Part shown: positions 49,737 through 58,995 of the stretch, in pieces
How positions within the stretch are numbered: position 1 is the stretch's first letter
Layout: each line of letters begins with the position of its first letter
Assembly (NCBI GenBank): GCA_002070395.1
Contig: MWDE01000004.1
Coordinates: 1-64,000 of the forward strand
From: Synergistetes bacterium ADurb.Bin155
GTDB taxonomy: Bacteria; Synergistota; Synergistia; Synergistales; Thermovirgaceae
Reading direction: 5' to 3'
Length of the DNA: 64,000 nucleotides
The notes under the pieces: model-generated
Databases searched by the model: none
What the model was told of the DNA's origin: nothing
The model's input: only the letters and a program-made list of their open reading frames with translations
Position numbers and translations under genes: made by a program

Positions 49737-51074
49737 ATGTTCGATTCACTCAGGGAGCGCCTTGAATCGGTATTCAAAGGCCTGAGGGGCAAGGGAAAAC
49801 TGACGGAAGAGGATATATCCGCCGCCATGAGGGACGTCAGAAGAGCCCTCCTGGAAGGGGATGTCAATTTCCGGGTCGTCAAGGACCTGGTCGAGAGGAT
49901 GCGCGAACGGGCTGTCGGGAGGCAAGTCCTCGAGTCGATAACCCCCGCCCAGCAGGTGATCGCTATCGTCTACGAGGAAATGGCGGCGTTGATGGGGTCG
50001 GGCCGGCGGTCGCTCTCCTTTTCCCCGAAGCCCCCGACCAGGTACATCCTCGTCGGGCTCCAGGGGTCGGGCAAGACAACGACCTGCGTCAAGATAGCCA
50101 AAAAAGTCTCCGACCGCCACAAGCCCCTGGTCGTCGCCTGTGACCTGAGGAGGCCCGCAGCGGTGGAACAGCTCAGGATACTGGCCGACCAGGCCGGGGT
50201 GGGGTTCTTCGGGCCTTCCGAAGGCGAGGGCGACGTGATCCGGCTCGCCGGGAAAGCGATGGAATACGCGGCCCAGAGGCTCTATGACGTACTCCTTTTC
50301 GACACCGCCGGCCGGCTTGATATAGACGAGCAACTGATGGGTGAACTGGCCTCCCTCGGGGAAGCCCTCTCACCCACGGAGACCCTTCTCGTGGTGGACG
50401 CCATGACCGGGCAGGAGGCCGTCAACGTGGCGATAGCCTTCAACGAGCGGGTCCCCCTGAGCGGGATCGTCCTGACGAAACTCGACGGTGATTCCAGGGG
50501 CGGAGCAGCGCTGAGCATAGGGGCCGCGACGGGGATACCCGTCAAACTGGCCGGGGTCGGAGAGAGGGTCCAGGACCTCGAGCAGTTCGACCCCCAGAGG
50601 ATGGCCCAGCGCGTCCTCGGCATGGGGGATGTCCAGGGCCTCGTGGAAAGGATACAGGAGGCTGTCGACGACAGGGAGATCGAAAAGATCGCCGCCTCGG
50701 TCAAGAAAAAGAAGATGACCCTTGAGGACATGCTCCTCCAGGTCAGGCAGGTCCGGAAGATGGGCCCCCTAGACAAGGTCCTGGAGATGATCCCCGGGGC
50801 GGGGAAGATAAAGGGGCTGGAAAACGCACAGCTGGACCCTCGGAGACTCGCCCACGTGGAGGCCGTCATCCTCTCCATGACGAGGGAGGAGAGGCAGAAC
50901 CCCCATATCATCAAGGGGAGCCGGCGGAGGAGGATCGCCCAGGGGTCGGGGTGTTCCGTGCAGACGGTCAACCAGGTCCTCAAACAATACGAGCAGATGA
51001 ACTTGATGATGAAGCGTTTCGCCCAGGGGAAGGGGACGAGATTTCCGAAGGGGTTTCCCCCCATCCCCATGTGA
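49737..51074 (+). CDS. ffh: Signal recognition particle protein Ffh
   Basis: This 445-aa GTPase targets nascent membrane proteins with the SRP RNA. The N domain begins MFDSLRERLESVFKGLRGKG; the G domain has G1 GLQGSGKTTTCVKI (about 106-119), G3 DTAGR and G4 TKLDGDSRGG; the M domain starts near 300 and includes RRRRIAQGSG and a short C-terminal tail. An in-frame extension upstream lies inside ylxM. No SRP RNA gene was found in this window. Confidence 0.96.
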   Translation: MFDSLRERLESVFKGLRGKGKLTEEDISAAMRDVRRALLEGDVNFRVVKDLVERMRERAVGRQVLESITPAQQVIAIVYEEMAALMGSGRRSLSFSPKPPTRYILVGLQGSGKTTTCVKIAKKVSDRHKPLVVACDLRRPAAVEQLRILADQAGVGFFGPSEGEGDVIRLAGKAMEYAAQRLYDVLLFDTAGRLDIDEQLMGELASLGEALSPTETLLVVDAMTGQEAVNVAIAFNERVPLSGIVLTKLDGDSRGGAALSIGAATGIPVKLAGVGERVQDLEQFDPQRMAQRVLGMGDVQGLVERIQEAVDDREIEKIAASVKKKKMTLEDMLLQVRQVRKMGPLDKVLEMIPGAGKIKGLENAQLDPRRLAHVEAVILSMTREERQNPHIIKGSRRRRIAQGSGCSVQTVNQVLKQYEQMNLMMKRFAQGKGTRFPKGFPPIPM

Positions 51075-51161
51075 AGGTAACAGGCTTTCCGTTGAGATAA
51101 AGATGAAACCACCCCCGGAACCCAACGCGGGGACGGGAGAAAACCAGGAGGTGCGAGAGAG

Positions 51162-51431
51162 ATGGCAGTCAGAATCCGCCTTGCGAGGTTCGGCCGAAAG
51201 AAGAGGCCCTTTTACCGCCTCGTCGTCGCCGATTCGAGGGCGCCCCGGGATGGCGCGTTCATCGAACAGATCGGCTCCTATGACCCCATGACGGAGCCGG
51301 CGGCGATGAAGGTCCAGGAGGAGAGGGCCCTTTACTGGCTGGGTGTGGGCGCGCTCCCGTCGGACACGGCCCGGGCGATCCTGAAAAAGACAGGGGTCTG
51401 GGACAAGTTCTCGACGGGGAAGAAACAGTAG
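51162..51431 (+). CDS. rpsP: 30S ribosomal protein S16
   Basis: This 89-aa protein matches S16 ([20 protein letters not shown] at the start, then [11 protein letters not shown] and [19 protein letters not shown]). It is part of the body of the 30S subunit. AGGAGGTG precedes the ATG. The order ffh-rpsP-khpA-rimM-trmD-rplS is highly conserved among bacteria. Confidence 0.97.
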   Translation: MAVRIRLARFGRKKRPFYRLVVADSRAPRDGAFIEQIGSYDPMTEPAAMKVQEERALYWLGVGALPSDTARAILKKTGVWDKFSTGKKQ

Positions 51432-51443
51432 CGGGACCTGCCC

Positions 51444-51689
51444 ATGCCGGATTACGAAGAACTCGTGAGCTTCATCGTCAGGAATATCGTTTCCGATCCT
51501 GACGGCGTGACGGTAACGTCACAAAAGAGCAGCGCCGGAGTGGTAAGGGTAATGATAAGGGTCTCACCCGATGACATGGGACGGCTCATCGGCAGGCACG
51601 GCGTTACGATCAACGCGATCAGGGTGGTTGCCCGGGCTGCCGCTGTCAAGCCCGGCGAGAAGGTGGAAGTGGATATCCTGGAAGACTGA
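51444..51689 (+). CDS. khpA: KhpA RNA-binding KH-domain protein
   Basis: This 81-aa KH-domain protein has the GxxG loop in GRLIGRHGVTINAIR (about 48-62), preceded by VRVMIRVSPDDM. KhpA (YlqC) pairs with KhpB to bind RNA in many bacteria. It lies 12 bp after rpsP and just before rimM. Confidence 0.95.
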   Translation: MPDYEELVSFIVRNIVSDPDGVTVTSQKSSAGVVRVMIRVSPDDMGRLIGRHGVTINAIRVVARAAAVKPGEKVEVDILED

Positions 51690-51699
51690 GGTGTCAGCC

Positions 51700-52230
51700 T
51701 TGCAAGGACCGGCGATGGTGACCATAGGACGGGTCCTCGGGGCCCACGGGGTGAGGGGCGAGGTCAAGGTCCTCCCGCTCACGGACTTCCCGGAGCGGTT
51801 CCTCGGCATGACTCGGCTGGAGGTCTTCCGCCCGGCGGGGCGGCTCATGGCCTCGCTCACGGTAAGGTCCCTGAGGTTCCACGAAGCTAAGGGGCTCTTC
51901 CTCGTGGAAACGGAGGAGATCGGCGACCGCGACGGGGCTGAGGACCTCAAGGGCGGGGTCGTGATGATCAAAGCGTCCGAAAGGGTGCCATTACCGGAGG
52001 GGAGCTTTTGGGTAGAAGACGTGGTAGGCCTCAGGGTTGTCTCGGCCGACACGGGCGAGGAGATAGGGAAGGTGGAGGCGGTGCTCCCAACGGGTGCCCA
52101 TGATGTCTATTCGGTCAGGACGCCCCAGGGTGACGTCAGGATGATACCGGCCGTGCGAGAAGTGGTGCTCAGGATCCTGCCGGAAGAGGGGATCATGGAG
52201 GTCAGGCCGCTGGAGGGGCTCTGGGACTGA
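51700..52230 (+). CDS. rimM: Ribosome maturation factor RimM
   Basis: This protein of about 176 aa assists 30S maturation. N-terminal barrel block VTIGRVLGAHGVRGEVKVLPLTD and the PRC-barrel region SFWVEDVVGLRVVSADTGEEIG to MIPAVREVVL are clear. TTG at 51700 has GAGGTG at good spacing; GTG 51691 and ATG 51715 are alternatives. The stop overlaps the trmD start by one base. Confidence 0.94.
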   Translation: MQGPAMVTIGRVLGAHGVRGEVKVLPLTDFPERFLGMTRLEVFRPAGRLMASLTVRSLRFHEAKGLFLVETEEIGDRDGAEDLKGGVVMIKASERVPLPEGSFWVEDVVGLRVVSADTGEEIGKVEAVLPTGAHDVYSVRTPQGDVRMIPAVREVVLRILPEEGIMEVRPLEGLWD

Positions 52231-53378
52231 TGATCGTGACGGTGGTCACTCCCTTCCCCGAACTGCTGGAGCCTTTTGCTACCTCCGGCGTCATTGGGAA
52301 GGCTGTGGAAAAGGGCCTTATCAGCATCCGCTGCGTAAACCCCCGCGACCATGCCGACGGTCACTACGGGCAGATCGACGACTACGCCTTCGGCGGCGGG
52401 GGCATGGTCCTGATGGCGGAACCGCTGGCCAGGGCCGTGGGATCGGCCGGGCCCAGGGAGGAGCTCTTCGTCATCCACCCAGGGCCCCAGGGCGTTGTCT
52501 TCGGGCAGTCCCTGGCGGAAACCCTGGCAGCGAAGGGGCACCTCGTGATCGTCTGCGGCCGCTACGAAGGCATCGATGAAAGGTTCCTCGAGCATTTCGC
52601 GGACTTGGAGATATCGATAGGGGACTATGTCCTGACCGGCGGGGTGATCATCGACGCCGTGGCCAGGCTCATCCCGGGCGTGGTAGGCCAAGGGGAAGCC
52701 GTGGAGGAGGACTCCTTTTTCAGGAGTATGCTGGACACGCCCCATTACACGAGACCCGCCACGTGGAGGGGGGTCCCCGTCCCGGAAGTCCTCACCGATG
52801 GAGACCACGGGAAGACCCGTTCCTGGCGCCGCCGGCAGTCGATCACCAGGACCCTGGCCAGGAGACCTGACCTTATTGCGAGGGCCAATATTGGGCCCTA
52901 CCTTGACAGGGGTGTTTATGTCATACTTGTCCCCGCGACGGGGGAAGTCTCCCGGAAAGAGGCGGAAGCCCTCGGCGACCTTAGCTGTTCCTTTGGGTGT
53001 GAGAGGGCCCTCCTGGTCGTCCCGGTGGCGGAAGACCGCAGGCAACTCCAGGGGGATCCGGAGCTGAAGGTCAAGGTGGTCCCCTCGGCCGAAAGCGCCC
53101 TGGAATGGGTAAGGAAGCGTGAGAAGGAAGAACCCTTCGTTATCGCCTTCGGCGACGAGGAGGAGGGCTCGACCCACTGGCTCGAGGCCAAGAGGCTAGC
53201 CCTCGTCTCGGGGAGGCCCGTCGTCTTCCTGGTCGACCACGGGACCGCCGGAGGCGCCGAGAAGGTCAGAGCCGACGCGGTCCTCGCCCCGCCCAGGGGG
53301 GGCAAGGACGATAAAAGCCTTTTCAGCCGGCAGGATAGGCTGGTCGTGCTACTGGACAGGTTTTTCGGCCGGCGTTAG
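52230..53378 (+). CDS. trmD: tRNA (guanine-N1)-methyltransferase TrmD fused to a TM1570-like SPOUT domain
   Basis: Residues 1 to about 225 are TrmD, which methylates G37 of tRNAs: DDYAFGGGGMVLMAEPL, VCGRYEGIDERFLE (about 109) with the SPOUT knot IGDYVLTGGVIIDAVARLIPG, and PHYTRPATWRGVPVPEVL. Residues about 226-382 match the TM1570-type RNA methyltransferase family (VYVILVPATGEV at the start, EEPFVIAFGDEEEG, RPVVFLVDHGTAGGAEKV and LAPPRGGKDDKSLFSRQD at the knot). In Thermotoga and Aquifex relatives this is a separate gene next to trmD; here both SPOUT domains form one 382-aa protein. The second domain's substrate is unknown. Confidence 0.9.
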   Translation: MIVTVVTPFPELLEPFATSGVIGKAVEKGLISIRCVNPRDHADGHYGQIDDYAFGGGGMVLMAEPLARAVGSAGPREELFVIHPGPQGVVFGQSLAETLAAKGHLVIVCGRYEGIDERFLEHFADLEISIGDYVLTGGVIIDAVARLIPGVVGQGEAVEEDSFFRSMLDTPHYTRPATWRGVPVPEVLTDGDHGKTRSWRRRQSITRTLARRPDLIARANIGPYLDRGVYVILVPATGEVSRKEAEALGDLSCSFGCERALLVVPVAEDRRQLQGDPELKVKVVPSAESALEWVRKREKEEPFVIAFGDEEEGSTHWLEAKRLALVSGRPVVFLVDHGTAGGAEKVRADAVLAPPRGGKDDKSLFSRQDRLVVLLDRFFGRR

Positions 53379-53414
53379 CATTACACGGCAGTATCCAACA
53401 GGGAGGTAATGGCA

Positions 53415-53762
53415 ATGGATCCAAGGATAGCCTTGATAGAAAGCAGGTTCCTGAGAAAGGAAACCCCCGATTTCCGTGCCGGCGACACGGTAAAAGTCCA
53501 TGTCAAGGTCACCGAGGGGAGCAGGGAGAGGATACAGGTCTTCGAAGGGGTCGTTATCGCGAGGAAGCATGGCGGAACCCGGGAGACCTTTACCGTCAGG
53601 AAGATCTCGGGCGGTGTGGGGGTGGAGAGGGTCTTCCCGCTCAACTGCCCGAGCGTGGACCACATCGAGGTGGTACGTCACGGCAAGGTCCGCCGGGCCA
53701 AGCTCTACTACCTGAGGAAGCTCAGTGGTAAAGCTGCCAGGATCAAGGAGCGGCGCCTCTAG
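53415..53762 (+). CDS. rplS: 50S ribosomal protein L19
   Basis: This 115-aa protein is L19 ([72 protein letters not shown]), located at the 30S-50S interface. GGGAGGT is 8 nt before the ATG at 53415; the ATG at 53409 is too close to it. It ends the ffh-rplS operon. Confidence 0.97.
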   Translation: MDPRIALIESRFLRKETPDFRAGDTVKVHVKVTEGSRERIQVFEGVVIARKHGGTRETFTVRKISGGVGVERVFPLNCPSVDHIEVVRHGKVRRAKLYYLRKLSGKAARIKERRL

Positions 53763-53853
53763 AGATTCCACAGACCAGCCGTACAAGGGCTCCTATTCGA
53801 CCCGGGCATCGTTTCCTTCGGTGCCCGGGATGTTCCGGTAACGGGAGGGTATT

Positions 53854-54780
53854 TTGGCTTCTTTCCTGATGGTCCTACCTGTGGCCCTGGTCATGGGACT
53901 TGGGGTCCTGTTCCGCCGCATCAGGCTTCTGGATGACGAAACGGTGCTCCGGCTGAACTCAATTCTGTACTGGGCGGCTCTTCCGGCCTTCATCTTCAGG
54001 TCCATCCTGGGGGTCGGCCGCGAGATCCTCTCCAACTCCAGCCTCTTCTGGGCGCTCCATCTATCCTTTCTCCTCGTCCCTGCTGTGGCCCTGGTGCTTG
54101 GTAGGCTGTTCACCACCGACAGAAAGAGGCTAGCCGTATCCGTATTGACCTCGATAAGGTCCAATAATGTCTTCATGGGTGTTCCGGCCGTGATGATAGC
54201 GATGGGCCAACCGGGAGTGGAAGCCGTTTCCCTGTACCTCGCGGTCGGCCTGTTGGGTTATCATTTCTTCTCGGTCACATGGGCCCAGGTGGTCCTGTCG
54301 GGAAGAACGAATATCAGGTCCCTTTTCGATACGCTTGAACAACTGCTGAAAAATCCGCTGATACTGGCATGCTTGATGGGCGTGACTGGTGCCCTGATGG
54401 GCTTCGATAAGTTGCCCTACTGGCTTGACGCCGCCGTCAAGATGGTCGGTAATACGGGAAGCGGCATAGCACTTATCGCGCTTGGGGCCTCCATCCGTTT
54501 TGAGAACCTCGGCGAGGCCATAAAGTCGACCTGGAAGGACTGTTTATTCAAATTATTCATCAGCCCCGCGCTCATCCTTGGTATACTCCTTGCCTGGTCC
54601 ATCGATCCCCTGCTTCGTAACGCCGTCGTCCTGGTTTCGGCCATGCCGGCTGCCGTCAACAGCTTCGTACTGGCCCACAATATGGGTATGGACTTTGATC
54701 ACGCCGGAAAGATCGTAACCCTCAGCACGGCCCTCTCGGTCTTCTCCCTTCCCGTCTGGGTATGGTTGCTGGGGATATAA
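53854..54780 (+). CDS. AEC-family (auxin efflux carrier-like) permease
   Basis: This 308-aa inner-membrane protein has about ten hydrophobic segments in two repeats (NSILYWAALPAFIFRSIL near 37 and GVPAVMIAMG near 109; TGSGIALIALGASIRFENL near 200 and SAMPAAVNSFVLAHNMG near 265). Bacterial AEC proteins carry malate, malonate or other organic anions. The start is TTG with GGGAGGG upstream. No adjacent enzyme hints at a substrate. Confidence 0.88.
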   Translation: MASFLMVLPVALVMGLGVLFRRIRLLDDETVLRLNSILYWAALPAFIFRSILGVGREILSNSSLFWALHLSFLLVPAVALVLGRLFTTDRKRLAVSVLTSIRSNNVFMGVPAVMIAMGQPGVEAVSLYLAVGLLGYHFFSVTWAQVVLSGRTNIRSLFDTLEQLLKNPLILACLMGVTGALMGFDKLPYWLDAAVKMVGNTGSGIALIALGASIRFENLGEAIKSTWKDCLFKLFISPALILGILLAWSIDPLLRNAVVLVSAMPAAVNSFVLAHNMGMDFDHAGKIVTLSTALSVFSLPVWVWLLGI

Positions 54781-54802
54781 AACCGCCCCTCTCCGGTTCT
54801 CC

Positions 54803-54831
54803 TTGACGTGCCTCTTCGTCTTGAATATAAT
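54803..54831 (+). promoter_or_regulatory. Promoter of the tRNA-Leu gene
   Basis: TTGACG (54803-54808), a 17-nt spacer and a perfect TATAAT (54826-54831) lie 19 bp upstream of the tRNA 5' end. Confidence 0.8.
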
Positions 54832-54850
54832 GCTTTCGCAACTTGAAGAC

Positions 54851-54937
54851 GCGGGGGTGGCGGAACAGGTAGACGCGCTAGGTTGAGGGCCTAGTGGCTT
54901 ACGGGCTGTGGGAGTTCAAGTCTCCCCCTCCGCACCA
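54851..54937 (+). tRNA. tRNA-Leu (anticodon GAG)
   Basis: The 87-nt gene folds as a class II tRNA. Acceptor GCGGGGG pairs with CCTCCGC (one G-U), the anticodon stem CTAGG/CCTAG closes the loop TTGAGGG (anticodon GAG at positions 3-5), there is a long variable arm, and the T arm is GGGAG-TTCAAGT-CTCCC. The CCA end is encoded (54935-54937). Confidence 0.95.
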
Positions 54938-54950
54938 TTTAAAAATGACG

Positions 54951-54982
54951 GCCGCCCTGCGAAGGGGCGGCCGCTTCTTTTG
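54951..54982 (+). terminator. Intrinsic terminator after tRNA-Leu
   Basis: GGCCGCCC (54951-54958) pairs with GGGCGGCC (54966-54973) around a 7-nt loop and is followed by a T-rich tract (TTCTTTT). Confidence 0.85.
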
Positions 54983-55112
54983 GCGTCCGCTTCCTTCAGG
55001 AGTGCCGCCGGGAGGTTGCGATCCCCGCCTGCATGATATATCTTCTTCCCATCGCTTCCTCAGGGTCACCCAACGATCCCGCTGGCGAAGGGAAGGGAGG
55101 GAATAGGCAGGG

Positions 55113-55775
55113 ATGCGCTTCCGACCGGCTCTTTTCCTGTTACTTTTTACCTTGACCATGGCTTTTTGCCTGGTGTTGGCCGTCCCGGCTTCAGCAGAGG
55201 GGGAGAGGTACGACAGGCTTGAGGTGCCCGTGCCGGTCCCCCTGGTCGAGGAAAACCCGTCGAGGGACCTCGAGGCTGAGGTCATCGTTGCGGCCTTTAC
55301 CCGGGCCAACAAAAGCCTTGATCGGCCCACGGCGTCAAAGTACGCCCACCATGTCCTTGAAGCAGCCTTGGAATTCGGCGTGGACCCCTTCATGATAGCT
55401 TCGATAATCATCAGGGAATCCACGGTCCGGCAGAACGCCCGCTCCCGCTACGCTCTCGGCCTTATGCAGGTCAACTGGAAGGCCCACCGCAAGGGTTTGA
55501 CCAAGGCCTTCCGCGAGATAAACACGGCTGATGACCTGTTAAAGCCGAGAAACAATGTCCTCGCGGGCACCTACATTTTTTCGTGGTACCTCAACTCCTG
55601 CGAGGGTGATGTGGATAGAGCCCTTTCGCGGTACCTGGGCCGTACGGGGGGGAAGTACGTCTCCAAGGTCCAACTCTGTGCCCAGGATATGAAGAAGGAA
55701 CTCGAAAAATACCGCAAGAAGTACGGAATCATGCCTCTATGCAGTACCCTTTCCAAGGCCTATGCTATAGAATGA
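55113..55775 (+). CDS. Exported small lytic transglycosylase (SLT family)
   Basis: This 220-aa exported protein has a signal peptide (residues 5-28, ending VPASAEGE) and an SLT-type catalytic domain. The catalytic Glu is in MIASIIIRESTVRQNARSR (about 93-111), followed by ALGLMQVNWKAH and the PRNNVLAGTYIFSWYL block. It cleaves peptidoglycan in the periplasm. GGGAGGGA precedes the ATG. It stands alone after the tRNA gene. Confidence 0.9.
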   Translation: MRFRPALFLLLFTLTMAFCLVLAVPASAEGERYDRLEVPVPVPLVEENPSRDLEAEVIVAAFTRANKSLDRPTASKYAHHVLEAALEFGVDPFMIASIIIRESTVRQNARSRYALGLMQVNWKAHRKGLTKAFREINTADDLLKPRNNVLAGTYIFSWYLNSCEGDVDRALSRYLGRTGGKYVSKVQLCAQDMKKELEKYRKKYGIMPLCSTLSKAYAIE

Positions 55776-55822
55776 GCCGGTTACCCCGTAATGAACTCAA
55801 ATCTTTCTGAGGAGCGTTGAGA

Positions 55823-56902
55823 TTGGCAAACCCCTTACCGGTTTTGAAGATCGGGAAGCACGCCCCCCGGTACCCGCTCATCCAGGGCGGCATGGGCGTG
55901 CGCATTTCCGGCCCCAGCCTGGCCGGGGCGGTCGCCCGGGCAGGCGGCATCGGCACCATTGCCAGTGTCGGCCTGGCGGTCGCCTCCGATATCTACAACG
56001 GCAGGAACTATTTCGAGGCCAACCAGGTGGTCCTCAGGCAGGACGTGGCTGAGGCCAAGAAGAGTTCCAAGGGGGGCATCATCGCCGTCAACGCCATGGT
56101 CGCCCTCACCGACTACGACCTCCATGTGAGGTCCGCCTGCGAGGGCGGTGTCGACATGATCATCTCCGGCGCGGGCCTTCCCCTGAAACTGCCCGAGCTG
56201 ACCACGGGTTTTCCCGACGTGGCCCTGGTCCCCATCGTCAGCTCCGTGAAGGCGGCCAGCCTGATAATCAGGCGTTGGGAAAAGCTGTACGGGCGCCTCC
56301 CCGATGCCCTGGTGGTGGAGACTCCCCTTTACGCCGGGGGGCACCTCGGCGTCACCAAGATGGAGCAGGTCTTCGACGAGGCCTACTCCCTGGGGTCGGT
56401 CATCCCTGAACTGGTCCGTTACCTCGATGAAGAAGTCGGTGAGGATATCCCCGTCATCGGAGCGGGCGGGATCTGGGACCGCGACGATATGGACGAGGTC
56501 TTCGCGATGGGGGCAAGGGGAGTGCAGATGGGCACCCGTTTCGCGACCACCGCCGAAGGGGATGCCGACACCAGGTTCAAGCAGGCCCTGATCGACGCCG
56601 GCGAGGAGGACGTGGTGATCATAAAGAGTCCCGTGGGCATCCCGGGAAGGGTGCTTCGCTCCCCCTTCATCGAAAAATACCTGGAAGGGACCGTGGAGAG
56701 CAAACCCTGTTTTGCCAACTGCCTTTCCCACTGCTCCTACCGTACCGAGAGGCAGGCCTTCTGCATAGCCCAGGCGCTGGTGGACGCCTTCCGCGGCAAC
56801 TGGGAGGAGGGTCTTTTCTTCTGCGGCTCCAACGTGGCGAAGATCACGCGGGTCGAGACCGTCGAGGAGATCTTCGCCGAGCTTTTCGGCCCCGCCGAGT
56901 GA
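55823..56902 (+). CDS. Nitronate monooxygenase-family FMN oxidoreductase
   Basis: This 359-aa TIM-barrel protein matches the NMO/FabK-like FMN-dependent family: YPLIQGGMGVRISGPSLAGAVARAGGIG at the N-terminus, then AGGHLGV (about 170), IPVIGAGGIWDRDDMDEVFAMGARGVQMGTRF (about 211-242) and a Cys-rich C-terminal segment (CFANCLSHC). The activity could be nitronate oxidation or enoyl-ACP reductase-like chemistry; the family is broad. TTG at 55823 has GAGGAG at 8 nt. It is convergent with pepF. Confidence 0.87.
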   Translation: MANPLPVLKIGKHAPRYPLIQGGMGVRISGPSLAGAVARAGGIGTIASVGLAVASDIYNGRNYFEANQVVLRQDVAEAKKSSKGGIIAVNAMVALTDYDLHVRSACEGGVDMIISGAGLPLKLPELTTGFPDVALVPIVSSVKAASLIIRRWEKLYGRLPDALVVETPLYAGGHLGVTKMEQVFDEAYSLGSVIPELVRYLDEEVGEDIPVIGAGGIWDRDDMDEVFAMGARGVQMGTRFATTAEGDADTRFKQALIDAGEEDVVIIKSPVGIPGRVLRSPFIEKYLEGTVESKPCFANCLSHCSYRTERQAFCIAQALVDAFRGNWEEGLFFCGSNVAKITRVETVEEIFAELFGPAE

Positions 56903-56929
56903 CCTTTAACCCGCCGGCGCGGTACCTTG

Positions 56930-58762
56930 TCAGGCTAGGAGCGCTTCCAGTTCTTCCACGGTGGACCTGAAAAGGTCCACCGTTCTTTTCACCGGTCCCG
57001 GCCCGGCCATGTCGACCCCCGCGTCACGGAGCACCTCCAGGACGGGGGCTGAGCTCCCCCTTTTCAGGAAGCCCATGTAACGGCGGACGGCGGGTTCCCC
57101 CTCGTCGAGGATCTCCCTCGAGAGCGCCGTGGCCGCCGAGTAACCCGTGGCGTACTGGTAGACGTAAAAGGGCGAATAAAAATGGGGTATCCGCGCCCAT
57201 TCCATCTCGATCTCCCCATCGAGTTCAACGCACTTGCCGTAGTATTCGCTGTTGAGATCCCTCCAAAGCCCGCAGAAGCTTTCGGACGTCAGGGCCTCCC
57301 CCCTTTCGGCCCTTCCGTGGATCTCACGCTCGAACTCGGCGAACAGGGTCTGGCGGAAAACCGTCGTCCTGATCTGCTCGAGCCGGAAGTTTAGGAGGTA
57401 TATTCTTTCCTCGCGACCGGGAGCTGAACGGATAAGGTGGTCCAGCAGGAGCGCCTCGTTGGTGGTGGAGGCCACTTCGGCGATGAATATGGGGTGGCCC
57501 GAGTAGACGTAGGGCTGCTCCCTGTCGGAGAAGTACCTGTGGAGGGCGTGGCCCATCTCGTGGGCCACGGTGAAGACATCTCTCATCTTTCCGTCGTAGT
57601 TGAGGAGGACGAAAGGGTGGACCGGGTAGGCCCCCCAGGAGTAGGCCCCTCCCCGTTTTCCCCTGTTCTCGAAGACATCGGCCCACCGGTGGCTGAAGCC
57701 CTCATCGAGGGCGGCCAGGTAGTCATCCCCCAGGGGGGCGAGCCCCTCGCGGACCATGCCCACGGCTTCAGGGTAGGATATCTCGCGGCGATACTCTTCG
57801 ACCAGGGGGACGTAAAGGTCGAACATCCTGACGGGGGAAACGCCCAGGACCCTCCCTCGGAGGGCCACGTAGCGATGGAGCGCGTCAAGCCCCTCCCGGA
57901 CGCCTTCCACGAGGGAGTCGTAAACGGAGGGGGGGATATCGTCCTCGTGAAGGGCCGCTTCGAGGTTCGACCCGAAGCCCCGCGCCCGCGAGTAGAAGAG
58001 CGAAACCCGCAGCGCAGCGTTAAGGGAGGCCGAAAGGGTGTTCCTGTACCGACCGTAGACGCCGTAAAGGTTTTTATAGGCGTCCTCCCTGACCCTCCGG
58101 TCACGGCTCTGCAGAAAAGAGCCGAACCGTTCCTCCGAGAAGGGTGTCTCATGATCCAGTTCGTCGCGGATGGGCGGAAAGGTCATGTCGGCGTTGGTGA
58201 GCATGGAAAAGATATTCTCCGGGGCGTGGGCGAGTTCCGCCGAGGAGGCCAGCAGCCCTTCCTCCTCCCGGGACAGTACGTGGGCGCGCTTGCGCTGCAG
58301 TTCCTCCAGGAAAAAACGGTAAAGTCCTAGCCCTTCCTCCCTCTCCAGGAAAAGAGAGAGGGTCTCTACCGGTATCGACAGGATCTCCGGGGTGATGAAG
58401 GCTCCTGAACGGGCCGCCGCCGCGGCCAGTGTGGTCGCCCTCGCGGCGATGGCCTGGCCGTCGGGGTCCCTGGTGTCCTCGTGGCTTTTCATGTGGGCGT
58501 AGGCGTATACACGGGAGGTCAGTTCACCAAGCCTGTCGCGCAGCTTAAGGCACTCCAGCAACCTCGACGGCGAGGATGCCAGGGTGCCGCTGAAGGCCTC
58601 GAGGGAGTTCATGAGAGGGCCGGTCTCTTCTAAGGCCCTTTCCCAGTGAGCCCTATCCTCGAATAGGTCTTCCAGGGCCCACTGGTAGGCCCTATCCAGG
58701 TCCTCCCTCTCGGGAATGGCATTGCCCGACCCTCGCTCCTTTTTCCCCGTAAAAGCCATCAT
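56930..58762 (-). CDS. pepF: Oligoendopeptidase F (M3 family)
   Basis: This 610-aa zinc metallopeptidase has the HExxH motif in FTVAHEMGHALHRYFS (about 390-405) and the downstream Glu in IFIAEVASTTNEALLLDHLI. The long helical N-terminal region typical of PepF begins near residue 25. It degrades peptides of about 7-17 residues in the cytoplasm, consistent with peptide and amino acid fermentation. It has no close neighbour on its strand. Confidence 0.94.
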   Translation of the reverse strand: MMAFTGKKERGSGNAIPEREDLDRAYQWALEDLFEDRAHWERALEETGPLMNSLEAFSGTLASSPSRLLECLKLRDRLGELTSRVYAYAHMKSHEDTRDPDGQAIAARATTLAAAAARSGAFITPEILSIPVETLSLFLEREEGLGLYRFFLEELQRKRAHVLSREEEGLLASSAELAHAPENIFSMLTNADMTFPPIRDELDHETPFSEERFGSFLQSRDRRVREDAYKNLYGVYGRYRNTLSASLNAALRVSLFYSRARGFGSNLEAALHEDDIPPSVYDSLVEGVREGLDALHRYVALRGRVLGVSPVRMFDLYVPLVEEYRREISYPEAVGMVREGLAPLGDDYLAALDEGFSHRWADVFENRGKRGGAYSWGAYPVHPFVLLNYDGKMRDVFTVAHEMGHALHRYFSDREQPYVYSGHPIFIAEVASTTNEALLLDHLIRSAPGREERIYLLNFRLEQIRTTVFRQTLFAEFEREIHGRAERGEALTSESFCGLWRDLNSEYYGKCVELDGEIEMEWARIPHFYSPFYVYQYATGYSAATALSREILDEGEPAVRRYMGFLKRGSSAPVLEVLRDAGVDMAGPGPVKRTVDLFRSTVEELEALLA

Positions 58763-58995
58763 CGGCCGGCCTCCTCAAGATCCCGCCCCGGCAGGGAAAG
58801 GACTTCCCCGCCCCAGGATGTTCAAGACCCCCCGATGCTAGCACAAGGAGGAGAAAAACGCCCCGGGGGGAGATGGTGGAGGCCGGCGGGCTCAGCCCGT
58901 GAGAGCAATGTCACAAGGTGAGTATTTGTTCCCCCTCGAGGGAATAGGATCTACAATAGGAGGCGATCGGATCGGGTCATTGGGGAGGGTAGATA

